Below are positions 42,151-49,875 of a stretch of 64,000 nucleotides of DNA, piece by piece (the first letter of the stretch is position 1; every line of letters starts with the position of its first letter). The position numbers and the translations under genes are program-made. The stretch comes from CAZAQV01 sp964487255 (GTDB lineage: Bacteria > Myxococcota_A > Polyangia > Polyangiales > CAZAQV01). The notes below the pieces were generated by a model. That model saw only the letters and a program-made list of their open reading frames with translations. It was not told the DNA's origin and did not search any database. The stretch is from assembly GCA_964487255.1 (NCBI GenBank), contig CAZAQV010000015.1, positions 62,001-126,000 on the forward strand. The letters run 5' to 3'.

Positions 42151-42166
42151 TGCAAGGCGTGTGCCA
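42151..42166 (-). promoter_or_regulatory. Sigma-54 promoter for the 35-residue peptide and AsmA-like gene
   Basis: Minus strand TGGCACACGCCTTGCA, a complete TGGCAC-N5-TTGCW match with GG-N10-GC spacing. Predicted start of transcription 42140 gives a 3-nt leader before the ATG at 42137. Confidence 0.65.
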
Positions 42167-42397
42167 GCGGAAATGCAGGGCAAAAACATCAAAATTGAAC
42201 TGCTGATGCGCGTCGAGTGGTGCGGTCCTGCAACTCCTCGTGCGCGATCGTGGCGGCTTGCCACAAGCGGCTTCACAGTCGTGCAGTCGCGATTGAATTC
42301 GCTTTGCACGGTTGCGACGATGACGGGCACATCGTTTGTAGTACGGCGTGCTAGTGTAGTCGCGTCCTGATCGCGTAGGCGTTTCTTGGAGTGCTAC

Positions 42398-43045
42398 ATG
42401 CTTCGACCTTGTTTTATTCTTTCCTTCCTTTTCGGTGCTTGCGGCGGAAGCCAGAACAACCGGATGGATGACCCCGATCTGGTAAACAAACCCGACTTGC
42501 TCGACATCGTCGATGTCATCCCCGAGGTGCACCTCGACATTCGATACGCGACCCCCAACAATTTTGCCGGTGTCGCCGTGTATCCCAAGGCCAGGTGTCT
42601 TCTGCAGCGAGAGGTCGCGAAGAGCCTGCTCCGCGTTGCTGAGCGTATTCACGAAAAAGGTCTTCGACTCTTGGTGTGGGACTGCTACCGGCCATTTAGC
42701 GTCCAGCAGAAGTTCTGGGAGCTCAAGCCCGACGAGCGCTATGTCGCCAAACCCGTGATCCGCGATGGGGTGATCGAAAGCGGATCGAAGCACAACCGCG
42801 GCGCAGCCATCGACCTTACACTTGCCAAAAAGGACGGCACGCCGCTCGATATGCCGACTGACTTTGACGACTTTTCGGAGCGCGCGCACCAAGATAGTGA
42901 GCTCGCGACCGAGAAACAGCGCGAGAATGCCGAGATGTTACGTGAGGCGATGGAAGAGGAAGGCTTCGAGCCCCTCGAAACCGAGTGGTGGCACTTTGAT
43001 GGTCCCGATTGGCAGAGCTATCCCTACATGGATCAGTCTCTTTAA
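42398..43045 (+). CDS. VanX-like D-Ala-D-Ala dipeptidase (M15D) lipoprotein
   Basis: 215 aa. Signal with lipobox FGAC. The peptidase M15D pattern is complete: DIRYATPNNFAGVAVYP, the Arg-containing WDCYRPFSVQQKFW (transition-state Arg), SKHNRGAAIDLTL (His and Asp zinc ligands) and EWWHFD (catalytic Glu and third ligand His). It hydrolyses D-alanyl-D-alanine in the envelope or recycles peptidoglycan; there is no vanHA context, so resistance is not implied. The ATG at 42398 follows TTGGAG. The 260-bp upstream region holds a divergent sigma-54 promoter on the other strand and no other gene that I can support. Confidence 0.92.
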   Translation: MLRPCFILSFLFGACGGSQNNRMDDPDLVNKPDLLDIVDVIPEVHLDIRYATPNNFAGVAVYPKARCLLQREVAKSLLRVAERIHEKGLRLLVWDCYRPFSVQQKFWELKPDERYVAKPVIRDGVIESGSKHNRGAAIDLTLAKKDGTPLDMPTDFDDFSERAHQDSELATEKQRENAEMLREAMEEEGFEPLETEWWHFDGPDWQSYPYMDQSL

Positions 43046-43052
43046 TTCTCGT

Positions 43053-44020
43053 TCACTCGACCAGCGACATAAACTCGAGCACGCCGATCGGTTTGCGTCC
43101 CGCGCGCCGCGCGTTGGCCAAAGACCGAACGTTACGCGCGTCGATCGTACCGTAGAGCAGCTTCGACGCGGGAAACCGCCGCCTCGCGCATTTCACAAGC
43201 TCGCTGTGAAGAACACGAGATAAGCCGCTTCCCGCGAACTCGAAGGACACGACCTTCTCCTGAACACATAGCCCCGGACAGCCCGTGCGAAAACTGGGCT
43301 TGGAGTTGCACGAAATCAACCCATGGATCTGACCGTGATGTGCCATGACCACCGCGACGCCGCTTTCGACCGACTCACGGAGTGATGTTTCCGTTTGAGG
43401 TCGCACGAAACCGCGCATCCAAGGTTCGGCCGAGAACCACGCTTCGTACACCTTTGAAATCCGCGCGGCGATGCGTTCAACTTCGGGCAGGGTCAGTTCG
43501 CGGAATGAGGCGTCGCTTGTTGTGTGGGCGTCGGTTTCCAGTTCGCCGAGGGGCGCGGCCAGCAGCACTTGGTCCATCGTCCAACCTGGCGCTGCGCTCG
43601 CGTCGTTATCGGTGAGCCAGCGGAGCCGGCGAAGCTTACGTGGCTCGAAGACACGGTAGGCTTCGTACGCGAGTTTACCCAGCGCTTGCCACGGAACCCG
43701 TGACTGTGGTGCGTCTGTCAGGTTCAGGTCGACGAAGGGCATACCACCTTTGCCGCCAAAAAACGAATGCCTACGACGAAGTGGTGCTCGCCGACCTGCA
43801 ACGCTCGTTCGCGGTAGTGCTCGAGTTGCGTGCCGGGAAGGGCGAGCGCATCGAGCCCTGTTTGTGCCCACTCGTCGTTGTCGACACGGTCGATCCAGGC
43901 GTTGACCCACGTCTCGTACTGAGCGCGCTCAATGTGTTTGCGCACCGAAGGAGCGACCGCTGACCACATCTTCGCTGCGATGACCGACGGATTGAGCACC
44001 AGCCACCGCTTGTGGCCCAT
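43053..44020 (-). pseudogene. GNAT-like acetyltransferase gene with a single frameshift
   Basis: Two overlapping frames read as one protein of about 322 aa. Frame 1 starts MGHKRWLVLNPSVIAAKMW at 44020, 5 nt after the lipoprotein stop, and continues to VVGIRF; frame 2 continues FGGKGGMPFVDLNLTDAP to the stop at 43053. The switch is in a run of six A (plus strand 43758-43763), where one more base would restore the frame. The C-terminal part (FEFAGSGLSRVLHSELVKCA, TIDARNVRSLANARRAGRK) resembles the CoA-binding part of GNAT N-acetyltransferases. A sequencing error, a true mutation or slippage are all possible; the family assignment is weak. Confidence 0.6.
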
Positions 44021-44025
44021 GAAGC

Positions 44026-44550
44026 TTATTTTGTCGAGACGACCAACGGTCCGACCCTCTGGTCGGGTGGCAGTGGTTCCTTCCAAGTGGATGAAAAGAG
44101 AGCCGAGGTGACAGTGTGGGCGACCAACACGTACCGATTTTTCCACTCGGAATCGAGTCGTTTCGTGACGGGCCGTCCCAGCTCTTCTTGTAGTGCGCCC
44201 GTAGAGTATTCGCGAAAGGTGCCCCTGACGATCACGGTGTCTTCATCACGTACCTGCCAAGGCCCGAAGCGAAGGGGACTCTTGGTCACGACGAGTACAT
44301 CGTCATCGATGATCCAGTCGAAGCTCTCGAGTTCAAAGGCCCCATCGCTGTAGGTCGAACTCGTCTCTCCAATGACCTCTACCTCTCGGTCCAAATACCG
44401 CTTTGGACTTTCGTGGAGTTCATCCACCAGCACCACGCTCGAGCCTTTCGGTCGTTCCGCGACACCTGAAGGTGTACACCCTCCCCAAATCGTGGTCGTA
44501 GAAAGGAAACCGATGCACGTGAGCAGCGAAGCGTTGTGAATCCTAGCCAT
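44026..44550 (-). CDS. Lipoprotein with OB-like domain, paralogue 3 of 3
   Basis: 174 aa, the shortest member. Signal with lipobox WGGC, then SPKRYLDREVEVIGETSSTY, FELESFDWIIDDDVLVVTKSP and VIVRGTFREYSTGALQEELG, aligning with the first beta module of the products at 17726-18568 and 32686-33756. It ends soon after that module. The start at 44550 has no ribosome binding site and is 14 nt beyond the -12 C of a perfect sigma-54 element. The frameshifted GNAT-like gene follows by 5 nt. Confidence 0.75.
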   Translation of the reverse strand: MARIHNASLLTCIGFLSTTTIWGGCTPSGVAERPKGSSVVLVDELHESPKRYLDREVEVIGETSSTYSDGAFELESFDWIIDDDVLVVTKSPLRFGPWQVRDEDTVIVRGTFREYSTGALQEELGRPVTKRLDSEWKNRYVLVAHTVTSALFSSTWKEPLPPDQRVGPLVVSTK

Positions 44551-44562
44551 GTGCTGGTGAGC

Positions 44563-44578
44563 AGCAAAGGTGGTGCCA
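44563..44578 (-). promoter_or_regulatory. Sigma-54 promoter for lipoprotein paralogue 3
   Basis: Minus strand TGGCACCACCTTTGCT: complete TGGCAC-N5-TTGCT match and GG-N10-GC spacing. Predicted transcription start 44552, 2 nt before the ATG. Confidence 0.7.
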
Positions 44579-44659
44579 AACGAGATCAGAGAGAAGTGAA
44601 GCGATTCTCGATTGAGGAATCGCACAGCGGGACGCACTGGGGCGATTTGCCGCGGTTTC

Positions 44660-44675
44660 TGTCACAGCGATGACA
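44660..44675. promoter_or_regulatory. Inverted repeat upstream of tonB operon
   Basis: TGTCA-N6-TGACA, perfect 5-bp arms, in the region between the divergent lipoprotein and tonB genes. It resembles a dimeric-regulator operator. It is not a Fur box, and the arms are inverted, not direct as in a Pho box. Confidence 0.4.
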
Positions 44676-44697
44676 CAATAGCGCTACGCAATCGGGA

Positions 44698-44713
44698 CTT
44701 CGTTGCCACGAAG
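44698..44713 (+). promoter_or_regulatory. Hairpin in the tonB leader
   Basis: CTTCGT-TGCC-ACGAAG, a perfect 6-bp stem with a 4-nt loop, ends 29 nt before the tonB ATG. No U-tract. Could be an operator or an mRNA 5' structure. Confidence 0.35.
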
Positions 44714-44742
44714 CTGACACACGCGGGCGTTACAAACCCGCT

Positions 44743-45468
44743 ATGTGGATGGAAGAGGACAAGGCTCCTGGGGAAAAGGGTTCGCTGCTTGCGGCGTTTG
44801 CCTCGTCGCTCATCATCTACGTCGTACTGGGCGCTGCCGCGCTGCTCGCGATGGCGGCCGTTGGAACAGCCGTGACCCGAAAGGATGATCTGGTGGTGGA
44901 GTTCAAAGCGCCGCCATCGCCGCCTGCCGCCAAAGTTGAAGAACCCAAACCGAAGCCGACCGTCCGCAAGAAGCGCGTGGCGCGAAAAGGACCCAAGAAG
45001 AAGGCCAAGCGGCAGCACTTCGAACCGCCGAAGCAAATACCCACCGACGAGGTAGAGCACGCGGACACCGAACTCGTCGAAGCCGGCGATACGGGACCTG
45101 TCGACGGTTCGCTCGACGGTCAGATCGACGGTCAGGGCGACGGCACCGGGGATCGCGAACAAAAGCAGGTCCCAGAAGCACTTCCGAGCGGCGGAAAACC
45201 CGCGTCGATAGCGCACCGACCGACCCGTCCCGACTATCCCGAGCAAGCGCGTGAGGCGCGCATCGAAGGTGTCGTGGTGGTGCGGTGTGTCGTCGATGAA
45301 CGCGGTCGAAACCGAGATTGTCGAGCGATCCGAGGTCACGCGCTCTTACGTGAAGTCGCCACGGACTACGTCTCGCAGTTCGTCATGCGCCCGGCGTTTG
45401 GACCTGACGGTGAACGCGTTGCCACGCTTCGCCTCTTTCCCGTGCGATTCGAAGCACGAAAACTCTGA
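44743..45468 (+). CDS. tonB: TonB-family energy transducer
   Basis: 241 aa. A membrane anchor (about 15-40, LLAAFASSLIIYVVLGAAALLAMAA) is followed by a Pro/Lys-rich periplasmic linker (EEPKPKPTVRKKRVARKG) and a TonB C-terminal domain (about 160-241) with RPDYPEQAREARIEGVVVVR and FVMRPAFGPDGERV. It transmits proton-motive energy from ExbB/ExbD to an outer-membrane receptor. First gene of a complete operon. No strong ribosome binding site is visible before ATG 44743. Confidence 0.93.
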   Translation: MWMEEDKAPGEKGSLLAAFASSLIIYVVLGAAALLAMAAVGTAVTRKDDLVVEFKAPPSPPAAKVEEPKPKPTVRKKRVARKGPKKKAKRQHFEPPKQIPTDEVEHADTELVEAGDTGPVDGSLDGQIDGQGDGTGDREQKQVPEALPSGGKPASIAHRPTRPDYPEQAREARIEGVVVVRCVVDERGRNRDCRAIRGHALLREVATDYVSQFVMRPAFGPDGERVATLRLFPVRFEARKL

Positions 45469-45480
45469 AGGGAGAACACT

Positions 45481-46206
45481 ATGCATCTGAATCTACTCGA
45501 TATCTGGAACGACATGGGCTGGCCCGTCCGCTCTGTCGTAATCGTGCTTACGCTTCAGGCGTTGGCCACAATCACCTCCACAATTGATCGGCTCATTTTT
45601 CTATGGCGAGCCAAGCGAAAAGACCGGGCGTTCGGTGTGGCGGTAGGCAGCAAGCTCGAACGGGGCCAGCTGCGCGACACGCTCATTGAGTCCGCTCGGC
45701 ACAGTGGCAGCCCACTGGCAGAGCTGGTGCGGCGTAGCCTCGGCGCATATGAGGCGAGTCGGGCCGCGGACGCATCGATCGAGGATGCGCTCAAGCACGC
45801 GGAACGAGCTGCTGAGCGTGAAACGGAGCTCTTTGCGGAGCGCCTTGCACGAGGTTTGAATGTGATCGCGTCGACCGGATCGACGGCGCCATTCGTTGGG
45901 CTACTAGGAACCGTACTCGGCATCATTGGAGCGTTTCGTCTGATCTCGGCGAACGGCTCGGGCGGCATCGGCACGATCGGTGCGGCGATTGGCGAGGCCC
46001 TGGTGGTCACCGGCTACGGGTTGGTCGTTGCGATTCCCGCCGTTCTCGCTTTCAATGCAATCTCGGTGCGACTTGACGGTTACGAGGCGAAGATTCGCCG
46101 CCGCATTGAAGAGCTGCGCGACCGCATCTCCGTGGAGCGCTGGGAGGTTGAACCCGCCTCGGCGGCGCCGGCGAAGCCGGCAAGCGGTCAGAAGAAAGCT
46201 GCCTAG
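45481..46206 (+). CDS. exbB: ExbB/TolQ/MotA proton-channel protein
   Basis: 241 aa. Three membrane helices: one near the N-terminus (about 15-35) and two in the C-terminal half (about 130-155 and 165-195) with the typical LNVIASTGSTAPFVGLLGTVLGIIGAFRLI and GEALVVTGYGLVVAIPAVLAF. Forms the pentameric part of the inner-membrane motor with ExbD. An AAGGGAG site precedes ATG 45481, 12 bp after tonB. Confidence 0.95.
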   Translation: MHLNLLDIWNDMGWPVRSVVIVLTLQALATITSTIDRLIFLWRAKRKDRAFGVAVGSKLERGQLRDTLIESARHSGSPLAELVRRSLGAYEASRAADASIEDALKHAERAAERETELFAERLARGLNVIASTGSTAPFVGLLGTVLGIIGAFRLISANGSGGIGTIGAAIGEALVVTGYGLVVAIPAVLAFNAISVRLDGYEAKIRRRIEELRDRISVERWEVEPASAAPAKPASGQKKAA

Positions 46207-46217
46207 GCGAGCTGCTC

Positions 46218-46628
46218 ATGCGTAAGAAGAAGACCAGACCTGCGCCGCAGATGAACGTCACACCGCTGGTTGACGTGGTGCTCGTCCTGCTGATCATTTT
46301 CATGGTCGTCATTCCCGCGATGAACCAAGAGGATGACATCGAGCTGCCCTCGATTGTGCACGCAGACGAAGACCCGAAAAGCAAGACCGATCCGCTCACA
46401 CTCTCGCTTTCGCGGAATGGAGAAATCGTGCTCGACAAGCGGCGGGTCCCGGCGGAACAAGTTTCGCAGGAGCTTGCCGCGATCCATCGTCAGGACAGCA
46501 CTCGTCGTATCCTTCTGCGCGCGGACAAAGACGTCCCGTATGGACGCATGCGGGCGCTCTTCGCGCTCTGCCACCAGGTCGGGTTTCCGGGCGTGTCGCT
46601 ACGCGTTCACGAGAAGGGAGACAGCTGA
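46218..46628 (+). CDS. exbD: ExbD/TolR-type protein 1
   Basis: 136 aa. A basic cytoplasmic start (MRKKKTRPAPQMNVTPLVDV), one helix with the proton-coupling Asp (LVDVVLVLLIIFMVVIP), and a periplasmic domain ending in PYGRMRALFALCHQVGF. Pairs with ExbB as the stator/rotor of the TonB motor. The stop overlaps the next ExbD start by 1 bp (TGATG). Two ExbD genes in tandem are common in systems with specialised TonB receptors. Confidence 0.94.
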   Translation: MRKKKTRPAPQMNVTPLVDVVLVLLIIFMVVIPAMNQEDDIELPSIVHADEDPKSKTDPLTLSLSRNGEIVLDKRRVPAEQVSQELAAIHRQDSTRRILLRADKDVPYGRMRALFALCHQVGFPGVSLRVHEKGDS

Positions 46629-47065
46629 TGGCCGCTTCACTTGAGATATCAAAGGGGGGCAAAAAAAGAGCCCGCCCACAGATGAACGTGACGCCCCTCG
46701 TCGACGTGGTGCTCGTCTTGTTGATCATCTTCATGGTGATCACTCCGCTTTTGGCGAAGCAGTTTTGGGTGCATGTACCCGATCGAAATGAGCAGTCCGC
46801 GGCCGAACCGGATAATTCCGAGGGTCCGATCGTCTTGTCCGTCGATGCGCAATCGACGATTCGCATCAATCGCCAGGTTGTCGACGAGCAACAGCTTGCA
46901 CGCACGTTGCGAGGTTTCCTTGCTGCGCGGGGAACACGACAGGTGTTCTTCGACGCGTCGGATCGGGCTCCGTTCGGTCGCGCCATGCGCGCGCTCGACT
47001 TGGCACGAGGCGCCGGAGCGACCCAGATTGCCGTGTCCCCTGAAAGCTTAGGTGTTGACCCATGA
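46628..47065 (+). CDS. exbD: ExbD/TolR-type protein 2
   Basis: 145 aa. Same architecture as its neighbour: RARPQMNVTPLVDVVLVLLIIFMVI with the conserved membrane Asp, a periplasmic domain with VDEQQLARTLRGFLAARGT and RAPFGRAMRALDLARGAGA. Differences in the periplasmic half suggest that the two ExbDs form a heterodimer, not that one is redundant. The stop overlaps the receptor start by 4 bp (ATGA). Confidence 0.94.
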   Translation: MAASLEISKGGKKRARPQMNVTPLVDVVLVLLIIFMVITPLLAKQFWVHVPDRNEQSAAEPDNSEGPIVLSVDAQSTIRINRQVVDEQQLARTLRGFLAARGTRQVFFDASDRAPFGRAMRALDLARGAGATQIAVSPESLGVDP

Positions 47066-49857
47066 AGCTCTTCATCATCCCCCCCCGATGCTTGTCGGTT
47101 CTGAGCGTAACGTTGCTCGTCACGACCGTCGTACCGTCCGTGCAGGCGCAGGACGAAACCGACTCGCAGGCCGTCGTCGAGGGTCGAGTGCTCGACGCCG
47201 ACACCAAAGAGCCGCTACCGGGTGCTCGTGTTCAGGCCACCGGTACTCAGGAAGTGAATGCGCAAGCGGACGGTGCGGGCCGTTACCGCCTGCGCCTGTT
47301 GCCAGGTGCTTATCGCCTGCATATCAACGAACCTGGTTTCACAAAGTGGCGTTCAGAGCTCGTGCAGCTTGCGGCGGAGGAACAGGTCAACATTGACCTG
47401 GAGCTCTCACTCAACGAGGCCCTCTTTATGGAGGAGACAGTCGTCACGACACGATTCGACATGAACAGCACCGCTGCGCAGCTCGAAGCAAGGCGTGAGT
47501 CGATGCGGGTCGAAGACACGCTCAGCGCCGAGCAAATGTCGCGCTCTCCAGACAGCAACGCTGGTGACTCGGCCCGCCGTGTTCCGGGAGCAAGTATTGT
47601 AGGAGGCCAGCTCGTGGTTCGCGGTCTCGGCGGACGCTACACCCAGGTCCTACTCAACGGTGTTCACCTGCCGGGCGCAGACCCCGACAGCTTGTCCGCG
47701 GAACTCGACCTGGTGCCAACATCCATGCTGCAGAGTATGTCGATCTCAAAAACTGCATCGGCGGATTCGCCCGCAGACTTTGTCGGTGGTTCGCTTCGCC
47801 TTCGCACCAAGCGAGAGGCGCAGGAAGACGAGCTCGTGCTTTCGATCTCGACCGGACTTGATTCGCAGAGCGCATTCGTCTCGCAGCCAGCGGACGAAGG
47901 TGGAAGTCTGGACCTGGTCGGGTTTGATGACGGAACGCGAGCCCTTCCAGACTCTGCCAAGAACCGGGCAGTCGACATTTCACGTGAAGGTTACCGTTCG
48001 CGCGACGAGCTCGACGATGTCGGGCGAGACTTTCCCAACCGCTGGCGCGTCGGGCAGGCCAATGGAACACCGGACCTCGGGCTCGGCTTGCGCATCAGCA
48101 AACCATTCAAGCTGTTCGGAAAACAAGGTGGCGTGCTGCTGCAAAGTGGATATTCGCACAAACAGCGCCGGCGCGTAGGGCGCGTCCGCGCTTTGCGCTT
48201 GGGTTCATCGAACGATGACGATGATGAACTTGCCATACGTGAAGACCTCCGCTCCATCGAGGGAGAACAAAGCGCGAAGATTAGTGCGTTTGGTGCCAGC
48301 AGCTTAGAGCTTTCGGATACGGACCGCGTCAGTCTGGTCTCGCTCTGGAACCACAGCGGGACGAGCACGGCCCGCGTTGTGGACGGTTGGGGAGAAAACG
48401 AAGGCGGGGACATCGAAGCCTGGCACCTTGAGTATCAACAACGCGATTTTGGTTTTGCCCAGCTTCTCTTTGAGCACGATGAGGTTGCATCGATCCCGGG
48501 CCTTAGCCTGCGTTGGCAGCTGAACGGCTCGTATGCGAGGCGTGACACGCCAGATATGCGCGACCTTTTGCGCCTTCGATCGGAGCAGTTCTACACTTGG
48601 CTCGACGTACCCGGATCGGCGGAGCGTCTCTATAGCGAACTCGTTCACCGTGGGGCCGGCGCCGGTTTCGACGCCAAACTTCGAGTATCAGATGCGTTCG
48701 TGATCAAAAGTGGCGCCCTAGGCTCGCTCGGAACCCGCGAGTTTCGTGCCCGCCGCTTTGGCATGGACTTCATTGGTGATGACACCGCCACGCGTAACCT
48801 CGAGCCTGATGTGCTCTTTTCCCCTCAAGAGATCGGCACCGAAGTGCGGATGACCGAACTTACGCGCGACACTGATGGCTACGACGGCGGGCAACAACTT
48901 GTGGCGGGTTATGCCATGGTCGAAAGCAAGCTTTCGTCGGCGCTGCGCGTTTCGGCGGGCCTGCGTCTTGAGCATTTTGCGCAGGACATCACGCCGGCGT
49001 CGATCCGAGGTCAGGGCGAAGAGACTGCGCGAGTAGACACCGATTTGCTTCCGTCCACGAGTGCAGCCCTTGAGTTTGCAAGCGACCATTTCTTGCGGCT
49101 TGGCTATGCGGCGACCGTTGCGCGACCTGGGCTTCGGGAACTCTCACCCTTCCTTTTTCAAGACTATGTTCGCAGACGCACCGTCCAAGGCAACCCTGAT
49201 CTAGAGAGGACGTATGTGCACAACACCGACCTACGATGGGAGCACTTGCCCACCGAATCTGGCGGACAGGCGACCGGTGAAGTGCTCGCGATATCGCTTT
49301 TCTACAAGTACTTTTCAAACCCTATCGAGTCCGTGATTCAGGACCGTCAAGGCAACCTTTCGTTCGAGAATATCGATGGCGCGTCGAACCTTGGCGCAGA
49401 GTTCGAGGCCAGGCTCGGCCTAGGACGCCTCGACGACGGCATGCGCGAATTTTTCGTGGGCGGAAACTTTGCCTTGCTTCACTCGGCAGCAGACCTCTCG
49501 GAGGAACAACGCGGCAAGGCGACGTCTTCTTCTCGCCCACTGGCCGGACAGTCCCCTTATGTGGCGAACCTTTCCTTAGGCTTCGCTCCCGAGGACGGGC
49601 TCTCAGTGTTTGCGTTCTACAACGTGTTCGGTCCGCGTATCGTCGAGGTCGGCAAGTTGGGCTTGCCAGACGTCTACGAGATGCCGCTGCATACGCTCGA
49701 CCTTTCACTTGGCGTTCCGATTACCGACTCGCTTCGCTTATCGGTGTCGGTGCAGAACCTATTACAACAGTCGCGTGAGCTTCGCCAGGGTGACGTTGCA
49801 GTGCGCGAAGAACAGCTGGGCACGGCGGCCAGCGCGAAGATTTCGGGTTCGCTCTAG
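47062..49857 (+). CDS. TonB-dependent outer-membrane receptor with carboxypeptidase-like N-terminal domain
   Basis: 931 aa. Signal peptide (to VQA near residue 30), a carboxypeptidase regulatory-like beta domain (about 37-120, VVEGRVLDADTKEPLPGARV and GRYRLRLLPGAYRLHI), then the plug (about 140-250, RVPGASIVGGQLVVRGLGGRY) and the 22-strand barrel to the C-terminus (SVSVQNLLQQSRELRQGDV near the end). Receptors of this class (Oar-like in Myxococcus) can import or export large substrates. Being coded last behind its own tonB-exbB-exbD-exbD, it has a dedicated motor. The substrate is not known. Confidence 0.94.
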   Translation: MKLFIIPPRCLSVLSVTLLVTTVVPSVQAQDETDSQAVVEGRVLDADTKEPLPGARVQATGTQEVNAQADGAGRYRLRLLPGAYRLHINEPGFTKWRSELVQLAAEEQVNIDLELSLNEALFMEETVVTTRFDMNSTAAQLEARRESMRVEDTLSAEQMSRSPDSNAGDSARRVPGASIVGGQLVVRGLGGRYTQVLLNGVHLPGADPDSLSAELDLVPTSMLQSMSISKTASADSPADFVGGSLRLRTKREAQEDELVLSISTGLDSQSAFVSQPADEGGSLDLVGFDDGTRALPDSAKNRAVDISREGYRSRDELDDVGRDFPNRWRVGQANGTPDLGLGLRISKPFKLFGKQGGVLLQSGYSHKQRRRVGRVRALRLGSSNDDDDELAIREDLRSIEGEQSAKISAFGASSLELSDTDRVSLVSLWNHSGTSTARVVDGWGENEGGDIEAWHLEYQQRDFGFAQLLFEHDEVASIPGLSLRWQLNGSYARRDTPDMRDLLRLRSEQFYTWLDVPGSAERLYSELVHRGAGAGFDAKLRVSDAFVIKSGALGSLGTREFRARRFGMDFIGDDTATRNLEPDVLFSPQEIGTEVRMTELTRDTDGYDGGQQLVAGYAMVESKLSSALRVSAGLRLEHFAQDITPASIRGQGEETARVDTDLLPSTSAALEFASDHFLRLGYAATVARPGLRELSPFLFQDYVRRRTVQGNPDLERTYVHNTDLRWEHLPTESGGQATGEVLAISLFYKYFSNPIESVIQDRQGNLSFENIDGASNLGAEFEARLGLGRLDDGMREFFVGGNFALLHSAADLSEEQRGKATSSSRPLAGQSPYVANLSLGFAPEDGLSVFAFYNVFGPRIVEVGKLGLPDVYEMPLHTLDLSLGVPITDSLRLSVSVQNLLQQSRELRQGDVAVREEQLGTAASAKISGSL

Positions 49858-49875
49858 AGCCCTTGGAGGATAACG

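Noticed and set aside
42161..42370. 69-codon ORF on the plus strand upstream of the VanX-like gene
   Set aside because: No ribosome binding site, no recognisable features and it overlaps the divergent sigma-54 element.
43724..44146. Independent 140-codon gene
   Set aside because: Its useful part begins at the internal Met (44020) and continues in the next frame across an A6 run, so it is half of a frameshifted gene.
44660..44675. Pho box before tonB
   Set aside because: The two half sites are inverted (TGTCA...TGACA), whereas Pho boxes are direct repeats.
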